Of a stretch of DNA of 64,000 nt, positions 56,374 to 64,000 are shown in pieces. The first letter of the stretch is position 1. Each line of letters starts with the position of its first letter. Position numbers and translations under genes: made by a program. The notes beneath the pieces are model-generated. The model was not told where the DNA came from and made no database searches. It saw only the letters and a list, made by a program, of their open reading frames with translations. The DNA comes from Pseudonocardia kunmingensis (GTDB taxonomy: Bacteria; Actinomycetota; Actinomycetes; Mycobacteriales; Pseudonocardiaceae), in NCBI RefSeq assembly GCF_006716445.1, contig NZ_VFPA01000001.1, positions 2,542,001-2,606,000 on the forward strand, in the 5' to 3' direction.

Positions 56374-58617
56374 TCAGGCCGGGCGGCGGTCGGCGTAGGC
56401 CTGCAGCTCGGCGAGCTGCACCGGGTCGAGCGACGCCGGCACGGCGGAGCGGGCCGCGGCGATGTGCGCGCCGGTCACCTCGCTGGCCTCCAGTGACTCG
56501 CGCATCGCGGTGAGCGCCGCCTCCCGCAGCACCGCGGTGCAGTCCGCCGCCGAGTAGCCCTCCAGCTCCGCGGCCAACGCGTCCAGGTCGACGTCCGCGG
56601 CGAGCGGCGTGTGGCGGCTCGCGGCCCGCAGGATCTCGGCGCGCGCGGCGGCGTCCGGCGGCGGGACGTAGACGAGGCGCTCCAGGCGGCCGGGGCGCAG
56701 CAGGGCCGAGTCGATCAGCTCGGGCCGGTTCGTGGCACCGACGACGATCACGTCCCGGCGGGGCTCGGCCCCGTCCAGCTCGGTGAGCAGCGCCGCCACC
56801 ACCCGGTCGGCTACACCCGAGTCCGACGACTGGCCGCGCCGCGGCGCCAGCGCGTCGACCTCGTCGAGGAACACGAGCGCGGGGGCGGCGTCGGCGGCCT
56901 TGCGGAACAGCTCGCGCACCGCCCGCTCGGACTCGCCGACGTACTTGTCGAGCAGCTCGGCACCCTTCACCGAGAAGACGTTGAGCTGGCCCGTGCCGGC
57001 GAGCGCGCGGAGCAGGAACGTCTTGCCGCATCCCGGCGGGCCGTAGACGAGCACCCCGCGCGGGGCGGCGACGCCGAGCCGCGCGAACGAGTCGGGGTAC
57101 TGCAGCGGCCACAGCACGGATTCCGTGAGCGCCTGCTTGACCTCGGCCATGTCGCCGACCTGGTCGAGGGTCACGCCGCCGGTCTGCAGCGTGTCGGAGG
57201 ACGACATGGAGATCGGGCGCACCGAACCGACGGCGTCGAGGAGGTCCTGCTGGCCGATCTGCGGCTCGCCGTCGCCGCCGGAGCCGCGAGCGGGGTGGCG
57301 CAGGGCGGCCTGCACGGCGGCCTCCCGGCGGACGGCGACGAGGTCGGCCGCCACGAAACCCGGTGCGCGCTCGGCCACCGCCTTGAGATCGGCGCCGTCG
57401 GCCAGCGGCACCGTCGCCAGCAGCCGGCGCAGCAGCTCGGCACGGGTGCGCAGGTCGGGCAGGGCGAGCCCGAGCTCGCGGTCGACGAGGTCGGGAGCCC
57501 GCAGCCGCGGGTCGACCGACTCCGGCGCCGCCGTGGTCGCGACGAGCACGAGCCCCGGCGTCGCCACCGCGGCACGCAGCGCGTCCAGCACGACCGTGGC
57601 GAGCGGCGGCGGTGACGCGGCCGGGAGCAGGGCCTCGACGTCGGTGACGACCAGGACCGTGCGGGTACCGGCAGCGGCCGACGCCCGGGCCCCGCCGACC
57701 ACCTCGCGCACCCGCTGCGACGCGGTGCCCGCCTCGAGCGCGGCCACGCTCGGTGCGGCGAGCTCCACCGTGGTGGCCCCGACCGCCGCGGCCGTGCTGC
57801 GGGCGAGCGTCAGCTTCCCCACGCCCTCCGGACCGACCACGAGCACGCCGAGCCGGGCGGTGCCGCCGAGGCGGGTGAGCAGCTCGGGCCGGTCGAGCGT
57901 GAGCTCCAGCCACTCCACGAGCCTGCGGGCGGCCTCGGTGTTGCCGACCAGGTCGTCCACGGGGAGGGTCGGCTCCGCGGGCGCGTCGGCCACCACCGGC
58001 GCCGAGCGCGCCATGCCGGGCGCCGGCACCGGGGCCTCGACCGGCGGGGCGCCCGTCGTCACGCCGCCCTCCCAGCCGACGACGGTGCTCGGGCGCACGG
58101 CCACCGCTCCGGCGGGCTCCACGGCGGCGACCGTGAGCAGCTCGGTGGTCCACGCGCTCCCCAGCGCGCCCGCGACCCGCTGCCGGGCCGCCGGGGCGTC
58201 CAGACCGGGCGCCGGCTCGACGTCCTGCGGGAGAAGCGACACCGCGTCCCCACCCGTGACGACCTTGCCCACCAGCGCGAGCCGCACCGTCTCCGGGGTG
58301 AGCGCCGCGCGCGCCAGCCGCGACCCGGTGAGCAGGACCCGCCGGGCCGGCTCCACCCGCGCCGGCGCCACCACGACCGCGGCGCCGTCGGTCAGGCCGG
58401 CGTTGGAGAGCGTGACGTCGTCCAGCGTGGCCTGCCCGGGCGGGCCGTCCGAGGGGGCGACGAGCCCGGTGGTCACCCGCGCCCCGGTGAGCGTCACCGC
58501 GTCCCAGGAACGCAGTCCGAGCGCGTCGATGACCTCGGGGTGCAGCCGGATGACGCCGCGCCGCGCATCCGCCGCCGACGCGGCGAGCCGGGCGACCAGG
58601 GTGATGGAGGGGGCCAC
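56374..58617 (-). CDS. Cdc48-like double AAA ATPase (Rv0435c-like)
   Basis: This 747-residue protein has an N-terminal double-psi-barrel-like region (SITLVARLAAS..GVIRLHPEVIDALGL) and two AAA modules. The first has a weakened P-loop, GPEGVGKLT, with Leu where Ser/Thr normally follows GK, so it may bind but not hydrolyse ATP. The second is intact: GPPGCGKT, Walker B LVFLDEVDALAP and sensor/arginine region ATNRPELIDSALLRPGRLE. It probably unfolds or remodels proteins. GTG 58617 follows TAGCGT by 7 nt with no ribosome site, so it looks leaderless. Frames upstream run into repeat DNA and are rejected. Confidence 0.92.
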   Translation of the reverse strand: MAPSITLVARLAASAADARRGVIRLHPEVIDALGLRSWDAVTLTGARVTTGLVAPSDGPPGQATLDDVTLSNAGLTDGAAVVVAPARVEPARRVLLTGSRLARAALTPETVRLALVGKVVTGGDAVSLLPQDVEPAPGLDAPAARQRVAGALGSAWTTELLTVAAVEPAGAVAVRPSTVVGWEGGVTTGAPPVEAPVPAPGMARSAPVVADAPAEPTLPVDDLVGNTEAARRLVEWLELTLDRPELLTRLGGTARLGVLVVGPEGVGKLTLARSTAAAVGATTVELAAPSVAALEAGTASQRVREVVGGARASAAAGTRTVLVVTDVEALLPAASPPPLATVVLDALRAAVATPGLVLVATTAAPESVDPRLRAPDLVDRELGLALPDLRTRAELLRRLLATVPLADGADLKAVAERAPGFVAADLVAVRREAAVQAALRHPARGSGGDGEPQIGQQDLLDAVGSVRPISMSSSDTLQTGGVTLDQVGDMAEVKQALTESVLWPLQYPDSFARLGVAAPRGVLVYGPPGCGKTFLLRALAGTGQLNVFSVKGAELLDKYVGESERAVRELFRKAADAAPALVFLDEVDALAPRRGQSSDSGVADRVVAALLTELDGAEPRRDVIVVGATNRPELIDSALLRPGRLERLVYVPPPDAAARAEILRAASRHTPLAADVDLDALAAELEGYSAADCTAVLREAALTAMRESLEASEVTGAHIAAARSAVPASLDPVQLAELQAYADRRPA

Positions 58618-58652
58618 ACCCCAGACGCTATCGGTGCCGCCCACCACCCCCG

Positions 58653-58796
58653 ACGAGCCGCCCGAACCACCAGCGCGAGTCCCCCGAACCAACAGCGCGA
58701 GTCCCCCGTTCCGACCGGGCGAGTCTCCCGAACCAGCAGCGCGAGTCTCCCGTCCCGACCGGGCGAGTCTCCCGAACCAGCAGCGCGAGTCACGCA
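58653..58796 (-). repeat. minus-oriented array of 22-bp repeats
   Basis: Six clear units (gcgagt at 58675, 58697, 58719, 58741, 58763 and 58785, exactly 22 bp apart) and one degenerate unit at 58653. Read on the minus strand the unit is GACTCGCGCTGCTGGTTCGG plus two bases, related to the plus-oriented array 200 bp away. It begins just upstream of the AAA gene promoter. Confidence 0.9.
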
Positions 58797-58994
58797 CACC
58801 GACAGGGCGGCACGGTCGCCGGCGATATGAGGGACGCTCGGAGGCGACGGGGGCTCCTCCGCCCGACCAGGAGATTCGCCCTGCTCTGAAGGAGGCTCGG
58901 TACGAACGCGGCACTCCCCCGTCCAGATCGGATCGCGCGGATCGAGTCGGGGACTCGGCCGGCCTGGACAGGCCGCTCACCGCCGTCCCGGTGG

Positions 58995-59480
58995 GAGCCT
59001 CGCGCCGTCCGGAGGGCAGGCTCGCCCAGCCCGGAGGGGAGACTCGCGCTGTCCGAACGCGAGACTCGCGCTGTCCGAACGCGAGACTCGCCCCGCCCGA
59101 ACGGGAGACTCGCGCTGTCCGAACGCGAGACTCGCGCTGTCCGAACGCGAGACTCGCCCCGCCCGAACGGGAGACTCGCGCTGTCCGAACGCGAGACTCG
59201 CCCCGCCCGAACGGGAGACTCGCGCTGTCCGAACGCGAGACTCGCCCCGCCCGAACGGGAGACTCGCGCTGTCCGAACGCGAGACTCGCGCTGTCCGAAC
59301 GGGAGACTCGCGCTGTCCGAACGCGAGACTCGCCCCGCCCGAACGGGAGACTCGCGCTGTCCGAACGCGAGACTCGCGCTGTCCGAACGGGAGACTCGCG
59401 CTGTCCGAACGCGAGACTCGCCCCGCCCGAACGGGAGACTCGCGCTGTCCGGACGGGAGACTCGCGCGCTGTCCGCGCCG
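58995..59480 (+). repeat. plus-oriented array of about 22 units of a 22-bp repeat
   Basis: Units start every 22 bp from 58995 to 59457. Two alternating types occur, one with GACTCGCGCTGTCCGAACG and one with GACTCGCCCCGCCCGAACG cores. The first two and the last units are degenerate. There are no spacers, so it is not a CRISPR array. The 22-bp period is not a multiple of three, arguing against coding. Confidence 0.95.
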
Positions 59481-59509
59481 GGGACTTGGGCGGGCGGGGG
59501 CTTGGGGTG

Positions 59510-60520
59510 TCAGCGGCGGCGGGCTCGGCGCAGGCCCAGGCGCAGGCGGTTGCGGGGGGACTGGCGCGGGGACTGGGCGGCCGGGCCCGGGGCGCGGCCG
59601 TTGCCGGGTCGCGTGGCCCGCTGCATCGCGCCGGCCGGATCGTCGCCGAACCGGCGGACGGCGCGGGCGACGGCGCTGGCCCGCCCGGCGACGCGGCGCC
59701 GCAGCGGCGAGCGGAGCCCGAGCCGGCGCGCCGAACGCGCCGCGCGCGCGATGGCCCGCCGTTCGCGGACCGGGACGCCCCACGCCTCCGGGTGCTGGGT
59801 GAGCCAGCGGTGCCGGTGGACGGTGTAGGGGATCAGGCAGAGGTAGACCAGCGACACGATGGCCAGGCCGAGGAACGGCACGGTGATCAGCACCGCGGCG
59901 ACGAGCCCGACGAGGACGAGCAGCGGCGCGATGTAGTTCGCCGGCACGCGCACGCTCTTGAACGACACGGTGGGCAGCCTGCTCACCATCAGACCCGCGA
60001 CGGCGAGCGCCCAGACGGCCACCAGCGGCGCCGAGGACCACCAGCCGGGCCCGAAGTGCAGCTCGACGTAGAGCGGGATGCCGGCCGACAGCGCCGCCGC
60101 GGGCGCGGGCACGCCGACGAAGAACTCCCGGGTGAACGGGAACTCGTCCTCCTCGTCGATGAGCGTGTTGAACCGCGCGAGCCGCAGCATCATGCAGACG
60201 GCGAACACGAGCGCGACGATCCAGCCGTACCGGTTGCCCTCGAGCGCCCAGATGTAGAGGACGAGCGCGGGCGCGACGCCGAAGGAGACGAGGTCGGCGA
60301 GCGAGTCGAGCTCGGCGCCGATCCGGGTGGTGGCGTCGAGCAGCCGGGCGAGCCTGCCGTCCAGCGCGTCGCACAGGGCCGCCGCCCCGACCGCCGCGAC
60401 GCACAGCTCGAACCGGCCGCTCAGCGCGAAGTAGACCGCGGACAGGCCCGAGCACAGCGCGAGGACGGTGACGGCGTTCGGCAGCAGCCGGACGCCGGCG
60501 GGGTAGTCGGGGCCGGGCAT
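59510..60520 (-). CDS. pssA: CDP-diacylglycerol-serine O-phosphatidyltransferase
   Basis: This 336-residue membrane enzyme makes phosphatidylserine from CDP-diacylglycerol. The CDP-alcohol phosphotransferase motif is exact: CDALDGRLARLLDA followed by TRIGAELDSLADLVSFG, that is D-G-x2-A-R-x8-G-x3-D-x3-D. About eight helices span residues 10-240. An unusually long Arg/Pro-rich tail (~residues 250-336) follows and runs up to the repeat array. Its ATG overlaps the psd stop by one base, so product and decarboxylase are coupled. Confidence 0.94.
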   Translation of the reverse strand: MPGPDYPAGVRLLPNAVTVLALCSGLSAVYFALSGRFELCVAAVGAAALCDALDGRLARLLDATTRIGAELDSLADLVSFGVAPALVLYIWALEGNRYGWIVALVFAVCMMLRLARFNTLIDEEDEFPFTREFFVGVPAPAAALSAGIPLYVELHFGPGWWSSAPLVAVWALAVAGLMVSRLPTVSFKSVRVPANYIAPLLVLVGLVAAVLITVPFLGLAIVSLVYLCLIPYTVHRHRWLTQHPEAWGVPVRERRAIARAARSARRLGLRSPLRRRVAGRASAVARAVRRFGDDPAGAMQRATRPGNGRAPGPAAQSPRQSPRNRLRLGLRRARRR

Positions 60521-61314
60521 CAGGCGGCCCCGGGCAGTTCCGCGAGGACCGTCTCGCCGCCGATCGTCCGCTGCCCGGGCGCCACGGTGACCCGCGACCC
60601 CGGCGGCAGGTAGACGTCGACCCGCGAGCCGAACCGGATCAACCCGTAGGTCTCCCCGGCGGCCACCTCGTCGCCGGGCCCCACGTCGCAGACGATGCGG
60701 CGGGCCAGCAGCCCGGCGATCTGGACGACGCCGATGCGGGCGCCGTCGGCGGTCTCGAGCAGCAGCGCGTTGCGTTCGTTGTCCTCGCTGGCCTTGTCGA
60801 GGTCGGCGGAGAGGAAGGTGCCGGGGCGGTAGGCGACGTCGAGCACCCGCCCGTCGACGGGGATGCGCTGCACGTGCACGTCGAGCACGGACAGGAACAC
60901 GCTCACCCGCGGCACCGGGTGCCGCGGCAGGTCCAGCTCGGTCGGCGGCGGGACCTCGGACACGGTGGCGACGGTGCCGTCGGCCGCGGCGAGCACGACG
61001 CCGGTGAGCGGTGGACGCACGCGGCGCGGGTTGCGGAAGAAGAGGGCGGTGGCGGCGGTGGCGAGCGTCCCGGCGACGGCACCGCGGCCGGTGGCGACCC
61101 GGACGAGGGCGGCGGCGCAGGCGACCGCGGCCACCAGCGGACGGCCGCCGGGGTGCATCGGCGGGACCGCGGCCCGGACCAGTTCGGCGACGTGCGGCAG
61201 GGACAGCCCTGCGCCGGCTGGCCGCTGCGGGGTCGCGGCCGGCTCGCGAGCCGGTGGGGATGCCGCGCCGGGCAGGCCGGCCGGGGCGGCCACGGGGGGC
61301 GTCGGGTCGAGCAT
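60520..61314 (-). CDS. psd: phosphatidylserine decarboxylase proenzyme
   Basis: This 264-residue enzyme converts phosphatidylserine into phosphatidylethanolamine. The self-cleavage site is the Gly-Ser in YGLIRFGSRVDVYLP near the C-terminus, where Ser becomes the pyruvoyl group; the RFGS form matches actinobacterial enzymes. VSVFLSVLDVHVQRIP is the conserved catalytic-His block. ATG 61314 is chosen; a Pro/Ala stretch precedes the first hydrophobic segment. It is upstream of and coupled to pssA, although its reaction follows that of PssA. Confidence 0.94.
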   Translation of the reverse strand: MLDPTPPVAAPAGLPGAASPPAREPAATPQRPAGAGLSLPHVAELVRAAVPPMHPGGRPLVAAVACAAALVRVATGRGAVAGTLATAATALFFRNPRRVRPPLTGVVLAAADGTVATVSEVPPPTELDLPRHPVPRVSVFLSVLDVHVQRIPVDGRVLDVAYRPGTFLSADLDKASEDNERNALLLETADGARIGVVQIAGLLARRIVCDVGPGDEVAAGETYGLIRFGSRVDVYLPPGSRVTVAPGQRTIGGETVLAELPGAA

Positions 61315-61728
61315 GGGCGCGGATCGGCTCCTCCGGCGTGGCGACCCGGTCGGGCCGCGGGGGCGGCGGCTACGGTACGCCAGGGAAGGCCGCCCTCGAG
61401 CGCAGCGGTCACCGTCTGCCACATCGCCGTCACGTCGGCGGGGACCGGCACCACGCAAAGGGCCGGGGCCGCCATCCCCCGAGACGACGACCCCGGCCGT
61501 GGAACCGCTCGTCCGCTCCCCAGCGACGGGCGGTAGGTCCAGTGCGTGTGGTCCGGTTACCCGGACCGTGGAGAAAGTATCCCCGAGCCCCCGTTCGATC
61601 GTCCAGGTCGTGCGGTCAGGAACCGCACGATGTGCACCGATCGGCCGAACACTCACCTGTAAGACGCTCCGAAAGCTCCGATCGTTGCCTGCTCCGTTTG
61701 TGATCCCTGCCACAATCTACTGGACCGA
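61315..61728. other. 414-bp leader between moeA and psd, no gene seen
   Basis: It holds a perfect 7-bp hairpin (61550-61567), a CRP-like palindrome (61699-61714), and on the minus strand a weak promoter-like TGGACG / GATACT pair just upstream of the hairpin. Minus-strand frames here are open, but I find no recognisable protein. Confidence 0.45.
61699..61714. promoter_or_regulatory. CRP/GlxR-like palindrome
   Basis: TGTGATCCCTGCCACA matches TGTGA-N6-TCACA in nine of ten positions. It lies 15 bp beyond the moeA stop, upstream of psd-pssA. Confidence 0.35.
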
Positions 61729-62955
61729 TCAGCCTTCCAGCAACCACGTCTCGACGCTCGCGCCCTCGTCGAGCTCGGTGACGCCCTCGGGAACCACCAC
61801 CAGGCACTCCGCACGCGCGAGCGACCCGAGCAGGTGCGATGCCGGTCCGCCGAGCTCCCGGACGGTGCCGCGCACGGCGTCGAGCACGCCGCGGCGGAAC
61901 TGCCTGCGCCCCTGAGGCGATGTCCAGCGCTCACCCAGCGTGGTCGTCACGACCGGCCGCTCGGGGTGCGGGTGGCCGAGCGCGGCGCGCAGCGCGGGTC
62001 GCACGAAGACCTCGAACGAGACGTGCGAGCTCACCGGGTTGCCCGGCAGGGTCACGACGCCGACGCCCGCCGGATCGGTGAGCCGCCCGGCCCCCTGCGG
62101 CCCGCCGGGCTGCATCGCCACCTTCACGAACTCGACGCCGCGACCGGTGAAGGCGTCCTTGACGACCTCGTAGGCGCCCGCGCTCACACCACCGGAGGTG
62201 AGGAGGAGGTCGACGGGGCCGTCGGCGAGGCGCTCGCGCAGCCTGCCGAGGAACTGCTCGACGTCGTCGGGGACGAACCGCAGCAGCTCGGCGCGGCCAC
62301 CCGCGTCCTCGACCGCGGCGGCGAGCATTGGCCCGTTCGACTCGTAGATCTGTCCCGGCTGGAGCGGGGTGCCCGGCGCGACCAGCTCCGATCCGGTGGA
62401 GAGCACGAGCACGCGGGGCCTGCGCCGCACGGGGACGGTGGCGCAGCCGACGGCGGCGGCGACGCCGATCTGCGGAGCGCCCAGCACGGTGCCGGCGGAC
62501 AGGACGACATCACCCGCGCGGACGTCCTCCCCCGCGCGCCGCACGTGCGCGCCCGCGGCGGGTTCCGCCGACAGCCGCACCCGCTCGAGCCCTGCGTCGC
62601 TCTGCTCGACCGGCACGATCGCGTCCGCGCCCGGCGGCACGGCCGCGCCGGTCATGATCCGGTGCGCCGTGCCCGGCTCCAGCGCGGGGACGTCGGTGCG
62701 GCCGGCCGGGATGTCGGCCGCCACCGGCAGCTCGACGGGCGCGGACGCCGTGGCGCCTGCGAGGTCGGCGGCCCGCACCGCGTAGCCGTCCATCGCGGAG
62801 TTGTCGAACGAGGGCAGCGCGACGGCCGCGACGACGTCCGCGGCCAGCACGCGGCCGCGCGCCCGCCCGATCGCGACGTCCTCGGCCGGCATCGGGGGCA
62901 GCAGCGCGGCCACGACCGCGCGGTGCTCGTCGACCGTTCTCGGGGAGCTCACCAC
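61729..62955 (-). CDS. moeA: molybdopterin molybdenumtransferase MoeA
   Basis: This 408-residue enzyme inserts molybdate into adenylylated molybdopterin. Recognisable blocks are [20 protein letters not shown] (active-site D-N-S-A-M-D-G-Y), [20 protein letters not shown], the MoCF fold [20 protein letters not shown] followed by IYESNGPML, and [15 protein letters not shown]. Start is GTG 62955 (a second GTG follows) with AGGA about nine bases upstream. It could supply cofactor to the CoxL-like enzyme elsewhere in the window. It matches moeA2 in the mycobacterial gene order. Confidence 0.94.
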   Translation of the reverse strand: MVSSPRTVDEHRAVVAALLPPMPAEDVAIGRARGRVLAADVVAAVALPSFDNSAMDGYAVRAADLAGATASAPVELPVAADIPAGRTDVPALEPGTAHRIMTGAAVPPGADAIVPVEQSDAGLERVRLSAEPAAGAHVRRAGEDVRAGDVVLSAGTVLGAPQIGVAAAVGCATVPVRRRPRVLVLSTGSELVAPGTPLQPGQIYESNGPMLAAAVEDAGGRAELLRFVPDDVEQFLGRLRERLADGPVDLLLTSGGVSAGAYEVVKDAFTGRGVEFVKVAMQPGGPQGAGRLTDPAGVGVVTLPGNPVSSHVSFEVFVRPALRAALGHPHPERPVVTTTLGERWTSPQGRRQFRRGVLDAVRGTVRELGGPASHLLGSLARAECLVVVPEGVTELDEGASVETWLLEG

Positions 62956-63014
62956 GAGCGCCCATCCTGCCCGACCACCCCGTCTCCGTCCCGGACGGCG
63001 GGCCCGATCTGGGG

Positions 63015-63020
63015 TAGCGT
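63015..63020 (+). promoter_or_regulatory. -10 box of the cold-shock gene
   Basis: TAGCGT lies 71 bp before the GTG start, followed by an A-rich untranslated leader and GGAGG. A long leader is typical of cold-shock genes. Confidence 0.4.
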
Positions 63021-63090
63021 CGGCCGCGTCAGAACAGCACCACGCACGAGCAGCACAGCAAGAAGAACAGCGCAGCAACATGGAGGTGCC

Positions 63091-63294
63091 GTGGCCCAGG
63101 GCACGGTCAAGTGGTTCAACGCGGAGAAGGGCTTCGGCTTCATCGCCACCGACGGCGGGCCGGACGTCTTCGTCCATTACAGCGCGATCCAGTCGGAGGG
63201 CTTCCGCACCCTGGACGAGGGCGACCGCGTGGAGTTCGAGACCACGGCGGGACGGGACGGCCGCAGCCAGGCCGACGCCGTCCGCCGCATCTAG
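63091..63294 (+). CDS. cspA: cold-shock protein (CspA family)
   Basis: This 67-residue RNA/DNA chaperone of one cold-shock domain has RNP1 KGFGFI and RNP2 DVFVHYSAI and starts [20 protein letters not shown] 63091 is preceded by GGAGG at four bases; a frame that starts at the ATG ten bases upstream is out of phase and wrong. A 12-bp terminator follows. In M. tuberculosis this slot next to groEL2 is occupied by a different gene, so it is a local replacement or insertion. Confidence 0.95.
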   Translation: MAQGTVKWFNAEKGFGFIATDGGPDVFVHYSAIQSEGFRTLDEGDRVEFETTAGRDGRSQADAVRRI

Positions 63295-63330
63295 GACCCG
63301 CATCCACCGAACCCGAACCACGCGTCGCAA

Positions 63331-63360
63331 CGGGGGGACCGGCCGCAGCCGGTCCCCCCG
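63331..63360 (+). terminator. 12-bp GC hairpin after the cold-shock gene
   Basis: cggggggaccgg and ccggtccccccg pair perfectly around ccgcag, 36 bp after the stop. Confidence 0.8.
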
Positions 63361-63385
63361 ACCCGTTCCCGGACCCGCCCGTCGC

Positions 63386-64000
<615 letters not shown>

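Noticed and set aside
58618-58980. N-terminal extension of the AAA ATPase to an ATG at 58980
   Set aside because: The extension is translated 22-bp repeats; the leaderless GTG at 58617 fits the promoter and the first conserved strand.
58995-59480. CRISPR-like array
   Set aside because: Units follow each other directly with no spacers and no cas genes are near; it is a tandem repeat.
57125-60613. Plus-strand open frame of about 1,160 codons across the AAA gene, the repeat array and pssA
   Set aside because: It runs antisense to two well-identified genes and its middle is only the translated 22-bp repeat.

Overview
The window is high-GC actinobacterial DNA. GTG starts, 4-nt ATGA/GTGA gene overlaps, TANNNT -10 boxes 6-8 nt before start codons (leaderless genes), a deazaflavin (F420)-type reductase and gene order matching the Mycobacterium tuberculosis def-to-groEL2 block all point to Actinomycetia. 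Palindromic intergenic hairpins and short-repeat arrays fit Pseudonocardia or a relative; the genus is an inference.

Region 1 (1-12925) is ordinary chromosome. It holds the end of a PEP-utilizing enzyme, two membrane proteins, a NarL-type two-component pair split by an inserted repeat, a Ser/Thr protein kinase, a coxL-coxS-coxM molybdenum hydroxylase operon with 4-nt overlaps, thiC and thiD each behind its own TPP riboswitch, and a deazaflavin-dependent reductase. A 541-bp gene-free stretch at 9188-9728 is packed with palindromes.

Region 2 (12931-47886, minus strand) is one uninterrupted 34,956-bp reading frame for an 11,651-residue protein, the most remarkable object here. In order it encodes a signal or anchor segment, a Lys/Asp/Ser repeat rod, about 1,800 residues of Cys-pair Gly/Ser/Ala repeats, three tandem HTH-like repeats, a complete SecA-like helicase core, six beta-rich Ser/Gly-loop modules, two PI3/4-kinase-like domains, four copies of an undescribed G-C-x-G-x-C module (one carrying HELTH), a trypsin-like protease with full triad, a methyltransferase-like stretch, an FHA domain, two LysM domains and a polytopic membrane C-terminus. 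It looks like a giant envelope-associated machine or effector-delivery protein; its function is unknown.

Region 3 (48534-53252) holds a three-gene ABC export operon beginning with a 40-residue membrane peptide (successive GTGA overlaps) and, divergently, a second NarL-type sensor/regulator pair.

Region 4 (53307-64000) holds a PDZ serine protease and then the conserved block def, DUF3263 gene, LytR_C (VirR-like) gene, Cdc48-like AAA ATPase, pssA, psd, moeA, a cold-shock gene and groEL with two CIRCE operators. Two arrays of a 22-bp repeat in opposite orientation lie between the AAA gene and pssA.

No tRNA, rRNA, IS element or CRISPR array was recognised. All domain assignments are by eye; no database search was run.
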